Shown here in pieces: positions 55,291-64,000 of a stretch of DNA of 64,000 bases. A model generated the notes under the pieces. That model did not search any database. It was not told the DNA's origin and saw only the letters and a list, made by a program, of their open reading frames with translations. Location: positions 97,376-161,375 of the forward strand of contig NZ_JACMSF010000013.1 of NCBI RefSeq assembly GCF_014257025.1, given 5' to 3'. A program made the translations under genes and the position numbers. Source of the stretch: Streptomyces cupreus (GTDB lineage: Bacteria; Actinomycetota; Actinomycetes; Streptomycetales; Streptomycetaceae). Every line of letters starts with the position of its first letter. Position 1 is the first letter of the stretch.

Positions 55291-56736
55291 TCAGCCCTGC
55301 TCCTCCTCGGCCCACCACTCCTTGAGGGCAGTCACCGCGGCGTCGCGTTCCATCGGGCCGTTCTCCAGCCGCAGCTCCAGCATGTGCTTGTAGGCGCGGC
55401 CGATGACCGGGCCCGGGCCGACTCCGAGGATCTGCATGATGTCGTTGCCGTCGAGGTCCGGGCGGATCGCGTCCAGCTCCTCCTGCTCCTGGAGCTGGGC
55501 GATCCGGTCCTCCAGACCGTCGTACGCCCGGGACAGCGCGGCCGCCTTGCGCTTGTTGCGGGTCGTGCAGTCCGAGCGGGTCAGCTTGTGCAGCCGGTCG
55601 AGCAGCGGTCCCGCGTCCCGGACATAGCGGCGGACCGCGGAATCCGTCCACTCGCCGGTGCCGTAGCCGTGGAAGCGCAGGTGGAGTTCGACCAGCCGCG
55701 AGACGTCCTTCACCAGTTCGTTGGAGTACTTCAGCGCCGTCATGCGCTTCTTGGTCATCTTCGCGCCGACCACCTCGTGGTGGTGGAACGAGACCCGGCC
55801 GTCCTTCTCGAAGCGCCGCGTACGCGGCTTGCCGATGTCGTGCAGCAGCGCGGCCAGGCGGAGGGTCAGGTCGGGACCGCTCTCCTCCAGGGCCATCGCC
55901 TGCTCCAGGACGATCAGCGTGTGCTCGTAGACGTCCTTGTGCCGGTGGTGTTCGTCACTCTCCAGCCGCAGGGCCGGCAGCTCGGGCAGGATCCGATCGG
56001 CGAGACCGGTGTCGACGAGCAGGGACAGACCCTTGCGCGGGTGGGCGGAGAGGATCAGCTTGTTCAGCTCGTCCCGCACCCGCTCCGCCGAGACGATCTC
56101 GATGCGCTCGGACATCTCCTTCATGGCGGTGACGACCTCGGGAGCCACCTCGAAGTCGAGCTGCGCCGCGAAACGCGCGGCCCGCATCATCCGCAGCGGA
56201 TCGTCGGAGAAGGACTCCTCGGGCGTGCCCGGGGTGCGCAGCACACGCTCCGTGAGGTCACCGAGCCCGCCGTGCGGGTCGATGAACTCCTTCTCCGGCA
56301 ACGCGACGGCCATCGCGTTCACCGTGAAGTCACGGCGGACCAGATCCTGCTCGATGGAGTCGCCGTACGACACCTCGGGCTTGCGCGAGGTCCGGTCGTA
56401 CGCCTCGGACCGGTAGGTGGTGACCTCGATCTGGTAGCCGTCCTTCTGAGCACCCACCGTGCCGAAGGCGATCCCGACCTCCCATACGGAGTCCGCCCAC
56501 GGGCGCACGACCTTCAGGATGTCCTCGGGCCGGGCGTCGGTCGTGAAGTCGAGGTCGTTGCCGAGCCGGCCGAGCAACGCGTCCCGCACCGACCCGCCGA
56601 CCAGGGCGAGTGAGAACCCGGCCTCCTGGAAACGGCGGGCGAGGTCGTCGGCGACAGGCGCGACCCGCAGCAGTTCACTCACCGCGCGGTGCTGCACCTG
56701 ACTCAGGACACTGAGGTTGTCTTTGGCGTTCGGCAC
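55291..56736 (-). CDS. cca: CCA-adding tRNA nucleotidyltransferase (with HD domain)
   Basis: Class II tRNA nucleotidyltransferase, about 481 residues; adds or repairs the CCA end. Head: GFSLALVGGSVRDALLGR, DLDFTTDARPEDIL and RRDFTVNAMAV. The HD-type domain has AALLHDIGKPRTR and SFHHHEVVGA. C-terminal RNA-binding helices follow. GTG 56736 gives the usual protein; an ATG at 56808 would add 24 residues of Gly/Ser. In mycobacteria the orthologue pcnA sits beside the same cell-wall genes, as here. Confidence 0.93.
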   Translation of the reverse strand: MPNAKDNLSVLSQVQHRAVSELLRVAPVADDLARRFQEAGFSLALVGGSVRDALLGRLGNDLDFTTDARPEDILKVVRPWADSVWEVGIAFGTVGAQKDGYQIEVTTYRSEAYDRTSRKPEVSYGDSIEQDLVRRDFTVNAMAVALPEKEFIDPHGGLGDLTERVLRTPGTPEESFSDDPLRMMRAARFAAQLDFEVAPEVVTAMKEMSERIEIVSAERVRDELNKLILSAHPRKGLSLLVDTGLADRILPELPALRLESDEHHRHKDVYEHTLIVLEQAMALEESGPDLTLRLAALLHDIGKPRTRRFEKDGRVSFHHHEVVGAKMTKKRMTALKYSNELVKDVSRLVELHLRFHGYGTGEWTDSAVRRYVRDAGPLLDRLHKLTRSDCTTRNKRKAAALSRAYDGLEDRIAQLQEQEELDAIRPDLDGNDIMQILGVGPGPVIGRAYKHMLELRLENGPMERDAAVTALKEWWAEEEQG

Positions 56737-56947
56737 AACAAAAGAGGGTACGTGGCCGGAACGGCCCCCTGCGCCCCCATTAACGTGCACAGACCCGCTC
56801 CCTTTCATACGGGCACATAGGGGACAGCCCGGGGGTACGAGCCGATCTTGTGGAGGAGTCCGCGGCACTTCCCCTCAGCGCGCATCGTTACCATGCCTGG
56901 ACGCACATTCCGACGACCACTGACGACGACGAGGGACGGGCGAGCGC

Positions 56948-59320
56948 GTGGCCGAGGCGGCAGACTTCCAGGGGACGAGTGCCTCACCTGCCCGCCGGTG
57001 GCTGCGGCGCACCGGGGCACTGCTCGCCGGTGCCCCCCTGCTGGCGGGGCTTCTCCAGCTGCCCGCCGCGTCCCCCGCCGAGGCCGCCACCGCCTCCGAG
57101 ACGGTCGCTGTCTCCGTGGACTCCCTCACCCCGAGCATCCCCACGGACGGCGACACGCTGACCGTGTCCGGCACCGTGACGAACAACGGCAAGCAGGCGG
57201 TCACCGACGCCCAGGTGGACCTCCGCGTCGGCCAGGAGCTGAACACCCGCTCCGGCATCGACACCGCCGCCAAGACCACCGGCCACCAGCCGGGCACCGA
57301 CGGGGTGCCGGTCGGCGGGAAGTACGTCGAGAAGTTCTCCAAGCTCACTCCGGGCGTCTCCGAGTCCTTCGACATCTCCGTACCGGTCGACGAGCTGGAC
57401 CTGGGCGGCAACGGGATCTACCAGTTCGCGGTCTCCCTGTCCGGCCAGACGGCCGCGCAGCCGTGGCCCCAGGTGCTCGGCATCCAGCGGACCTTCCTGC
57501 CGTGGCAGCCCGACGGGCCCGACACACAGACGAAGACGACCGTGCTGTGGCCGCTGATCTCCACCGTCCACATGACGGCGCAGACGGGGTCGAACGAGTC
57601 GCAGACGCCGGTCTTCCGCGACAACGACCTCGCCAAAGAGCTCGCGCCGGGCGGCCGCCTGGAGCAGATGGTCTCCCTCGGCAAGGACCTCGACGTGACC
57701 TGGGTGGTCGACCCGGACCTGCTGGCCTCCGTCGACGCCATGACCCGCAGCTACCGCGTCCAGGACGAGGACGGCACCACCACCACGGCCGGTACCCGCG
57801 CCGATCAGGAGCTCGCCAAGCAATGGCTCGCCGAGCTTCAGGACGCGGTGGCGGACAACGAGGTCGTCGCCCTGCCCTTCGCCGACCCCGACCTGGCCTC
57901 CCTCGCCCACAACGGCACGGCCGTCACCGGCTCGCTGGGCCACCTCAAGGAGGCGACCGATGTCGCCGCCGACACCGTCGAGTCGATCCTGCATGTGGAG
58001 CCGACCACCGACTTCGCCTGGCCGGTGGACGGCGCCGTGGACCCGTCGATCGTGAAGGTCGCCACCTCCGCAGGTGCGGACAAGGTGATCGCGCGCAGCG
58101 ACAGCCTGGATGAGACGGCGGGCCTCACCTACACGCCCTCGGCGGCCCGCCCCATCGGCAGCGGTACGACGGCGGTGGTCGCGGACGCTCGGCTGTCCAC
58201 GGCGTTCCAGGGCGACATGACGAGGGCGTCCACCTCGACGCTCGCCGTCCAGCGGTTCCTGGCCCAGAGCCTGGCGCTGAACCTCCAGACGGACAAGCAG
58301 CGCAGCATCGTCATCGCCCCGCAGCGCATGCCGACGGCCGGCCAGGCCCGGGCGCTGGCGGAGGCGGTGACGGCCCTCCAGGGCGGCGGCTGGACCGAGC
58401 CCCAGGACCTCACCGAGGCCGCCACGGCCAAGCCGGACCCGGACGCCACCACCAAGGTCCCGTCGGCGTCCGCCTACCCCTCCGCGCTGCGCAAGCAGGA
58501 GCTCCAGCGGTCGGCCTTCGAGCAGATCGCGGCCACCCAGGACAAGCTCGACAAGTTCAAGGTCATCCTCAGCAACGAGTCCCGGGTCGTGACCCCCTTC
58601 GGTCGCGCCATGGACCGCGGGATGTCCACGTCGTGGCGCGGCCGCGGCACCGAGGCGGCCGTGTACCGCAACGACGTGGAGACGTACCTGGAGTCCCTGG
58701 CCGACCAGGTCACCCTGATCGAGAAGTCCGAGACCAAGCTCTCCGGCCGCAGCGCCACGATCCCCGTGACCGTGCAGAACAACCTGGTCCAGGGCGTCGA
58801 CAACCTGGTGCTGCGGCTCACCTCGACGAGCCCGAGGCGCCTGAAGATCGGCGGCTACGCCTATGAGGAGCAGCCGGTCACGGTCTCCGGCGGGCACAGC
58901 CAGACGGTGAAGTTCACCACCTCCGCCGAGGCCAACGGCCAGGCCGAGGTGATCGCCCAGCTCTACACGGAGGACGGGCAGAAGTACGGTGACCCGGTCA
59001 AGTTCGACGTGAAGGTCACCGAGTTCACCGCCACCGTGATGCTGGTCATCGGCGGCGGCTTCCTCCTCCTCGTCCTCGCCGGCTTCCGGATGTACACGCA
59101 GCGCAAGCGTGCCGCCCGGGCGGTCGAGGAGAACGGCCCCGACACCTCCGACGAGAACACGGACGGACCGGAGAACCCCGAGGGCCCCGACGACCGTCCT
59201 ACGGAGGAGTCCGGATCCGGTGCCGGGGCAGACGACCCGGAGCAGCCGAGTGACCCGGCACCGGACACCCCAGCGGAAAGCGCCGACCCGTCCGGCACGG
59301 GTGAGAGAGTGGACCGTTGA
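56948..59320 (+). CDS. DUF6049-type secreted/membrane protein
   Basis: 790 residues. A signal peptide (RRWLRRTGALLAGAPLLAGLL followed by an Ala-rich end, split) and a long extracytoplasmic domain with a beta-rich start (VSVDSLTPSIPTDGDTLTVS) and an AlgA/pseudo-glycosidase-like middle (about 200-520). One TM near residues 695-717 (FTATVMLVIGGGFLLLVLAG), then a short acidic, Pro-rich cytosolic tail. The family, found just before murJ in many actinobacteria, is of unknown function but likely tied to wall assembly. GTG 56948. Confidence 0.85.
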   Translation: MAEAADFQGTSASPARRWLRRTGALLAGAPLLAGLLQLPAASPAEAATASETVAVSVDSLTPSIPTDGDTLTVSGTVTNNGKQAVTDAQVDLRVGQELNTRSGIDTAAKTTGHQPGTDGVPVGGKYVEKFSKLTPGVSESFDISVPVDELDLGGNGIYQFAVSLSGQTAAQPWPQVLGIQRTFLPWQPDGPDTQTKTTVLWPLISTVHMTAQTGSNESQTPVFRDNDLAKELAPGGRLEQMVSLGKDLDVTWVVDPDLLASVDAMTRSYRVQDEDGTTTTAGTRADQELAKQWLAELQDAVADNEVVALPFADPDLASLAHNGTAVTGSLGHLKEATDVAADTVESILHVEPTTDFAWPVDGAVDPSIVKVATSAGADKVIARSDSLDETAGLTYTPSAARPIGSGTTAVVADARLSTAFQGDMTRASTSTLAVQRFLAQSLALNLQTDKQRSIVIAPQRMPTAGQARALAEAVTALQGGGWTEPQDLTEAATAKPDPDATTKVPSASAYPSALRKQELQRSAFEQIAATQDKLDKFKVILSNESRVVTPFGRAMDRGMSTSWRGRGTEAAVYRNDVETYLESLADQVTLIEKSETKLSGRSATIPVTVQNNLVQGVDNLVLRLTSTSPRRLKIGGYAYEEQPVTVSGGHSQTVKFTTSAEANGQAEVIAQLYTEDGQKYGDPVKFDVKVTEFTATVMLVIGGGFLLLVLAGFRMYTQRKRAARAVEENGPDTSDENTDGPENPEGPDDRPTEESGSGAGADDPEQPSDPAPDTPAESADPSGTGERVDR

Positions 59321-59364
59321 GGATGTCGTGGCCGGTGGGCCCGGGACGATGAGGTGGGGTAACC

Positions 59365-61647
59365 ATGAACGCGCCGTACGACGGTGCCCGCGGCCAGGGC
59401 GCGGGCAGCTCGGGCTACCCCGAGGGCCCGCCGCCCGAGCATGGCCCGGTGCCGCCGCAGCCGCCCGCGGACATGTACCTCCAGGACGCCTACGACCAGG
59501 ACCCCTACCGGGCGCAGGACCTCTCGGCCCAGGACCCGGTCGCCGAGGCGCTCTACGACCGCGCCGCGCACCCCCCGCCGCCCCCGGGCTCGTACGCGCC
59601 GCAGCAGCCGCTCTACGCCCAGCCCCAGCAGTCGCCGTACGCCCCCGACCCGAATGTGTGGGCCCAGACCCCGGCCCCCGAGCCGGACGGCGCCAGCCAG
59701 TACCTGCCCTACGGCGACGATCCGCGCACCACGCAGTACGTGGGCGTCGACGACCTGGTCACGCACTCCGCCGACGAACGCCACGAGCCCGACGCCTTCG
59801 CCCACCTGTTCAGGGACCAGCAGCAGGGCGGCGTCCGCCCGCCGTACGAGCAGCCGTCGGTGCCGGGCCCTGCGTCGGAGCCCGGGCAGTACCAGCAGCC
59901 GCAGCCGGCCGGCCCACCCCCGGCCGACGCGACCATGAACCTCGGCACCGCACCGGTACCACCGCCGGCCTCACCGACTCCGGCTCCCGCGGCTCCAGCG
60001 GCTTCCGCGAAGAGGGGCGGGAAGGCCGCGGGCCTGCTGAAGTCCAGCGCGGTGATGGCGGCGGGCACGATGGTGTCCCGGCTCACCGGGTTCATCCGGT
60101 CGGCGATGATCGTGTCGGCGCTCGGTGTGGGTCTGCTCGGCGACACCTTCCAGGTCGCCTACCAGCTGCCGACGATGATCTACATCCTGACCGTCGGCGG
60201 CGGCCTGAACTCCGTCTTCGTGCCGCAGCTGGTGCGCGCCATGAAGGACGACGAGGACGGCGGCGAGGCGTACGCGAACCGTCTGCTGACGTTGGTGATG
60301 GTGGCGCTCGCCGCTCTCACCACGCTCGCGATGGTCGCCGCGCCGCTCCTGGTGAGCGCCCTGTCGACCAAGGTCGCCAACGACCCCGCCGCCAACGACG
60401 TGGCGGTCACCTTCACCCGCTACTTCCTGCCCTCGATCTTCTTCATGGGCGTCCACGTGGTGATGGGCCAGATCCTCAACGCCCGCGGCAAGTTCGGCGC
60501 GATGATGTGGACGCCGGTCCTGAACAACATCGTCATCATCGTGACGCTCGGGATGTTCCTCTGGGTGTACGGCACCGCTGAGCACTCGGGCATGGCGGTC
60601 ACCAGCATCCCGCCGGAGGGCCAGCGGCTCCTCGGCGTCGGCGTGCTGCTCGGCCTGGTCGTGCAGGCCCTGGCGATGATCCCGTACCTGCGCGAGACGG
60701 GTTTCCGGTTGCGATTGCGCTTCGACTGGAAGGGCCACGGTCTCGGCAAGGCGGCGATGCTCGCCAAGTGGACGATCCTGTTCGTCCTGGCCAACCAGGC
60801 GGGTGCGCTCGTCGTCACCCAGCTGTCCACCGCGGCCGGCGTCAACGCCGATGTCGACGGAACCGGCTTCGCCGCCTACGCCAACGCCCAGCTGATCTGG
60901 GGTCTGCCGCAGGCCATCATCACCGTCTCGTTGATGGCCGCCCTGCTGCCGCGTCTTTCCCGCTCGGCGGCCGAGGGCGACCGCGGCGCCGTCCGGGACG
61001 ACATCTCCCAGGGCCTGCGGACGACGGCGGTCGCGATCGTCCCCATCGCCTTCGGGTTCCTGGCCCTGGGCGTCCCGATGTGCACGCTGATGTTCGGCTC
61101 CTCGGGCACCAGCGAGGCCACCAACATGGGCTACATGCTGATGGCCTTCGGCCTCGGCCTCATCCCGTACTCCGTGCAGTACGTCGTCCTTCGTGCCTTC
61201 TACGCCTACGAGGACACCCGAACCCCCTTCTACAACACGGTCATCGTGGCGGCCGTCAACGCCATCGCCTCGGCCGTCTGCTTCTTCGTCATCCCGGCCC
61301 GCTGGGCCGTCGTCGGCATGGCCGCCTCGTACGGCCTGGCCTACGCGATCGGCGTCGGCGTCGCCTGGGCCCGACTGCGCAGGAAACTGGGCGGCGACCT
61401 GGACGGTGCACGGGTGATCCGGACGTACGCGAGGCTCGGCATCGCCTCGATCCCGGCCGCGCTGCTCAGCGGTGCGGCCTGCTACGGCATCGCCCAGAGC
61501 CTCGGCCAGGGCGTCCTGGGCTCCTTCGCGGCCCTGATCGTCGGCGGCGCCGTCCTGCTCGGGATCTTCTTCGTCTTCGCCCGCAAGATGCGCATCGAGG
61601 AGCTGAACTCACTGGTCGGAATGGTCCGCGGGCGTCTGGGGCGCTGA
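59365..61647 (+). CDS. murJ: lipid II flippase MurJ with a long disordered N tail
   Basis: 760 residues. About 1-225 is a Pro/Gln/Tyr-rich cytosolic extension. The MOP-fold flippase follows: GLLKSSAVMAAGTMVSRLTGF at about 230, then about fourteen TMs including LPTMIYILTVGGGLNSVFVP, KFGAMMWTPVLNNI and GLPQAIITVSLMAALLPRLS. Flips lipid II for peptidoglycan synthesis. In mycobacteria the orthologue MviN carries a C-terminal pseudokinase; here it is a separate gene downstream. ATG 59365. Confidence 0.95.
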   Translation: MNAPYDGARGQGAGSSGYPEGPPPEHGPVPPQPPADMYLQDAYDQDPYRAQDLSAQDPVAEALYDRAAHPPPPPGSYAPQQPLYAQPQQSPYAPDPNVWAQTPAPEPDGASQYLPYGDDPRTTQYVGVDDLVTHSADERHEPDAFAHLFRDQQQGGVRPPYEQPSVPGPASEPGQYQQPQPAGPPPADATMNLGTAPVPPPASPTPAPAAPAASAKRGGKAAGLLKSSAVMAAGTMVSRLTGFIRSAMIVSALGVGLLGDTFQVAYQLPTMIYILTVGGGLNSVFVPQLVRAMKDDEDGGEAYANRLLTLVMVALAALTTLAMVAAPLLVSALSTKVANDPAANDVAVTFTRYFLPSIFFMGVHVVMGQILNARGKFGAMMWTPVLNNIVIIVTLGMFLWVYGTAEHSGMAVTSIPPEGQRLLGVGVLLGLVVQALAMIPYLRETGFRLRLRFDWKGHGLGKAAMLAKWTILFVLANQAGALVVTQLSTAAGVNADVDGTGFAAYANAQLIWGLPQAIITVSLMAALLPRLSRSAAEGDRGAVRDDISQGLRTTAVAIVPIAFGFLALGVPMCTLMFGSSGTSEATNMGYMLMAFGLGLIPYSVQYVVLRAFYAYEDTRTPFYNTVIVAAVNAIASAVCFFVIPARWAVVGMAASYGLAYAIGVGVAWARLRRKLGGDLDGARVIRTYARLGIASIPAALLSGAACYGIAQSLGQGVLGSFAALIVGGAVLLGIFFVFARKMRIEELNSLVGMVRGRLGR

Positions 61648-61741
61648 GGCGGGGGTAAGCGCACAACCATCGTCCGCCGCTGCGTGTCGTGCATAGCGGC
61701 GGACTGTGGGCACAATTGGTTTCGGCGTCTGAGAGCGCGCA

Positions 61742-63466
61742 ATGGATGGGGAGGCAGGAGCGACGGTGGCGGAACGGAGCACGGCTGCCGTCGACGTGGC
61801 AGACAACAGCGGCGACGAGTCGCTGACCGCACAGGCGGACCAGTCCACGGCCGACGGGGTGGTCAAGAATCGGGAGCGGGACACGGACACCGACCAGGCA
61901 CAGGGGAGTGGCGGGACCGAGGGTTCCGGGAAGGCCTCACCACCGGAACTGCACAGCGGCCACAAGCTCGCCAGACGCTACCGGCTGGAGGAGTGCGTCA
62001 CCCGTCTGGACGGTTTCAGCAGCTGGCGTGCGGTGGACGAGAAGCTGCGGCGCGCCGTCGGCGTCCACATCCTGCCCGCGGACCATTCACGGGCCCGTTC
62101 CGTGCTGGCGGCCGCCCGCTCCTCCGCGCTGCTCGGCGACCCCCGCTTCGTCCAGGTGCTGGACGCCGTCGAGGAGAACGACCTCGTCTACGTCGTCCAC
62201 GAGTGGCTGCCCGACGCCACCGAGCTGACGACGCTACTGTCCGCCGGGCCGCTGGAGCCGTACGACGGCTACCAGATGGTCTCCCAGGTCGCGGCGGCCA
62301 TGGCGGCCGCGCACCGGGAGGGCCTCGCCCATCTGCGGCTGAACCCCAACGCGGTGCTGCGCACGTCGACCGGCCAGTGGCGCATCCGCGGACTGGCCGT
62401 CAACGCCGCGCTGCGCGGGATCAGTTCGGACACTCCGCAGCGCACCGACACCGAATCGATCGGCGCCCTGCTGTACGCGGCGCTCACCCAGCGCTGGCCG
62501 TACGAGAGCGACGCCTACGGTCTGTCCGGGCTGCCCAAGGACGTCGGTCTGATCGCTCCCGACCAGGTGCGGGCCGGGGTCCACCGCGGTCTGTCCGAGC
62601 TGTCCATGCGCGCGCTCGCCAACGACGGCGCGACCGCCTCCCGCCACGAGTCCGCGTGCACGACGCCGGAGGAGCTGGTGAAGGCGATCAGCGAGATGCC
62701 GCGCATCCGCCCGCCGGAGCCGGCGTTCACCGCACCGCCGGAGTACCAGCGCACGACGTACCAACAGGGCACGTACGGCCGCCAGGCCCCCCGCCCCGGC
62801 GCGCCCCAGTCGGTTCCTGCCCCGCCGCCCCCGCTCCAGAGCCGCACGGGCCGGGCCCTGAAGTGGGCCGTCTCGGCGCTGCTCATCGCCGCGCTGGGTC
62901 TTGGCAGTTGGCAGCTGGCGGATGCCCTCATGGACCAGGGCAACAAGTCCGACGACACGAATCAGACGCAGACGACGGACGGGGACGACAAAAGCCCGAA
63001 GAAGCCGGCGAGCGGCAAGCCGATCGCCATCCAGAGCGCTCATGACTTCGACCCGTACGGCGAGGACGGCACCGAGTACCCGGAAAACGTGTACAAGGTC
63101 TATGACGCCGACCCGAAGTCGTACTGGGAGACCAGCTATTACGAGGGCGCCGACCTCGGGAACCTGAAGCCGGGTGTCGGAGTCGTCCTCGACCTCGGCA
63201 AGGCCCAGCAGGTCGGCAAGGTGACCGTCACATTCAAGGGGAGCACGTCCGTCGAACTCCGTGCCGCTTCCGGCGACACCGGTGTGATGCCGACGTCCCT
63301 GGAGGGCTACGCCAAGGTTGCCGAGGGTTCGGGCACGACGGTGACGCTCGAGCCCGGCAAGGACCTCAACTCCCGGTATCTGCTGGTGTGGCTCACCGAG
63401 CTGCCGATACAGGCGGACGACGGCAAGTGGCGCGGGCGGGTCATGGACGTCAAGGTGACCAGCTGA
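61742..63466 (+). CDS. pseudokinase with TM and extracytoplasmic domain (MviN C-terminal counterpart)
   Basis: 574 residues. An acidic, Ser/Thr/Gln-rich N region (about 1-78) precedes a kinase-like fold (about 78-320: ARRYRLEECVTRLDGFSSWRA, VYVVHEWLPDATEL, GLAHLRLNPNAVL, IGALLYAALTQRWPY). The catalytic residues are missing: HRD is HLRLNPN (no catalytic Asp), no DFG (IRGLAV) and no VAIK Lys (VGVHILP). A Pro-rich linker, one TM (about 375-398) and a C-terminal discoidin-like beta domain follow. In mycobacteria the equivalent pseudokinase is fused to MviN and, when phosphorylated by PknB, binds FhaA. ATG 61742. Confidence 0.85.
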   Translation: MDGEAGATVAERSTAAVDVADNSGDESLTAQADQSTADGVVKNRERDTDTDQAQGSGGTEGSGKASPPELHSGHKLARRYRLEECVTRLDGFSSWRAVDEKLRRAVGVHILPADHSRARSVLAAARSSALLGDPRFVQVLDAVEENDLVYVVHEWLPDATELTTLLSAGPLEPYDGYQMVSQVAAAMAAAHREGLAHLRLNPNAVLRTSTGQWRIRGLAVNAALRGISSDTPQRTDTESIGALLYAALTQRWPYESDAYGLSGLPKDVGLIAPDQVRAGVHRGLSELSMRALANDGATASRHESACTTPEELVKAISEMPRIRPPEPAFTAPPEYQRTTYQQGTYGRQAPRPGAPQSVPAPPPPLQSRTGRALKWAVSALLIAALGLGSWQLADALMDQGNKSDDTNQTQTTDGDDKSPKKPASGKPIAIQSAHDFDPYGEDGTEYPENVYKVYDADPKSYWETSYYEGADLGNLKPGVGVVLDLGKAQQVGKVTVTFKGSTSVELRAASGDTGVMPTSLEGYAKVAEGSGTTVTLEPGKDLNSRYLLVWLTELPIQADDGKWRGRVMDVKVTS

Positions 63467-63521
63467 CGTCTCGCACGACGGGTTCGGCCCGCGGCCCTGT
63501 ACGGGTCGCGGGCCGACCTGT

Positions 63522-64000
63522 TCAGTCGTCCGGGTCGAGCAGCTTGCGAGCGGCAGCCACTTTGGCGGTCTGAAGTTCTTGGAACCGGTCGAGAACCGCC
63601 TGGTTCTTCTTGATCAGGCTCCGCTGGACCGCGGACTCCGCTTCGTTCCAGCGATGGATCAGATCCACCTTCTCCTTGCACCGCACATCGCGCTGGGCCA
63701 CGGCACGCTCATGGTCGGAGATCGACCCTTTGGAGAACTCGGCACTGCCCATGGCCGCCAGCGGGGTGGGGTAGGAGTAGCCCTTGGCCTTCATACAGGC
63801 CGACCACTCCGAGAAGGCCTTCTTCACGCTCGGAGCGGTGAGTGACTTCTTGAACCCGTCGAAGTCGACGGTCCGGGCCGCCGCCACACCCTTGGCGTAG
63901 TCGTAGGGAACCCGCACGATCCGGTCCGCCTCACCCATGCACCCTCCGCTGGGGATGGGTTCGCCATGGGGCGCCTTGGCTCCCCGGGCCAGAGCCTTGC
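63522..64000 (-). CDS. hypothetical protein, 5' part beyond window edge
   Basis: The frame stays open to the right edge, so the protein extends beyond it; the internal Met at 63938 is probably not the start because upstream in-frame residues (PIPSGGCMGEADRI) continue the fold. Visible: charged helical segments VRVPYDYAKGV, KKAFSEWSACMKAKGYSYPTP and a C-terminal part with DHERAVAQRDVRCKEKVDL. Two Cys may pair. This looks like a Streptomyces exported lipoprotein-like family of unknown function; no signal peptide is in view. Confidence 0.7.
   Translation of the reverse strand, partial: KALARGAKAPHGEPIPSGGCMGEADRIVRVPYDYAKGVAAARTVDFDGFKKSLTAPSVKKAFSEWSACMKAKGYSYPTPLAAMGSAEFSKGSISDHERAVAQRDVRCKEKVDLIHRWNEAESAVQRSLIKKNQAVLDRFQELQTAKVAAARKLLDPDD

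Noticed and set aside
56984..58897. A 637-codon minus-strand open frame opposite the DUF6049 gene
   Set aside because: Antisense shadow with biased Arg/Gly/Leu composition.

Overview
The window is very GC-rich chromosomal DNA that I read as Streptomyces. The evidence is several Streptomyces-specific genes (ssgA with its activator ssgR, an LppU/SCO3897-type membrane protein, a DUF6049 protein, a DUF5326 protein), strong third-position GC, only three TTA leucine codons seen in real genes, and twelve copies (ten perfect, two with one mismatch) of the 14-bp ParB site GTTTCACGTGAAAC. From memory the gene order follows the S. coelicolor core chromosome, read from about SCO395x down to SCO3893. oriC and dnaA should therefore lie beyond the right edge. 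That placement is inference, because neither dnaA nor oriC is in the window.

Layout. 1-7.2 kb: the end of an ABC-transporter ATPase gene, an M24 peptidase, an EphD-like hydrolase/SDR fusion, RNA 2'-phosphotransferase (kptA) preceded by a tight DnaA-box cluster, an LLM-class oxidoreductase, a HAD phosphatase and a secreted M23 peptidase. 7.4-13.6 kb: the cytochrome bd operon cydA-cydB-cydCD under a Rex operator. 13.7-20.3 kb: hisC, a LacI regulator with a TTA codon, a metallophosphoesterase, a two-TM protein and a TerD-VWA fusion. 20.3-24.4 kb: thiC with its TPP riboswitch, a YibE/F membrane protein and ssgA. 24.4-32.7 kb: ssgR, DUF5326, cupin, holin-like protein, a low-Mr tyrosine phosphatase coupled to a PLP lyase, a LysR regulator with TTA, NUDIX, a globin-reductase and a HAD hydrolase with TTA. 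32.8-38.4 kb: acetyltransferases, a MarR/MFS pair, a serine beta-lactamase-like hydrolase and a possibly inserted RibD-type reductase. 38.5-43.6 kb: replication and translation core (dnaB, rplI, rpsR, ssb, rpsF) plus a MATE exporter. 43.9-51.1 kb: cell-envelope genes (FemX-type aminoacyltransferase, alanine-racemase-like protein, GT87 enzyme, class A PBP). 51.4-56.7 kb: PadR regulator with a perfect operator, myo-inositol-phosphate synthase, MFS, LppU-like protein and CCA-adding enzyme. 56.9-64 kb: DUF6049 protein, MurJ, a pseudokinase, and a partial gene at the right edge.

How it fits together. Many genes serve chromosome replication and segregation (parS, DnaA boxes, dnaB, ssb), wall growth and sporulation division (ssgA/R, FemX, PBP, MurJ, pseudokinase), redox-controlled respiration (cyd, Rex) and mycothiol/inositol supply (ino1). 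Several intergenic elements do two jobs at once: parS sites form the core of perfect terminator-like hairpins, overlap the start of cydCD, and sit inside the TPP riboswitch. I found no rRNA, tRNA, CRISPR array or intact insertion sequence. The sequence does not show a wholly new multi-gene system. The most unusual signals are the parS hairpins, the two DnaA-box clusters, the MurJ/pseudokinase split and the racemase-like FemX neighbour that appears to lack the racemase tyrosine.
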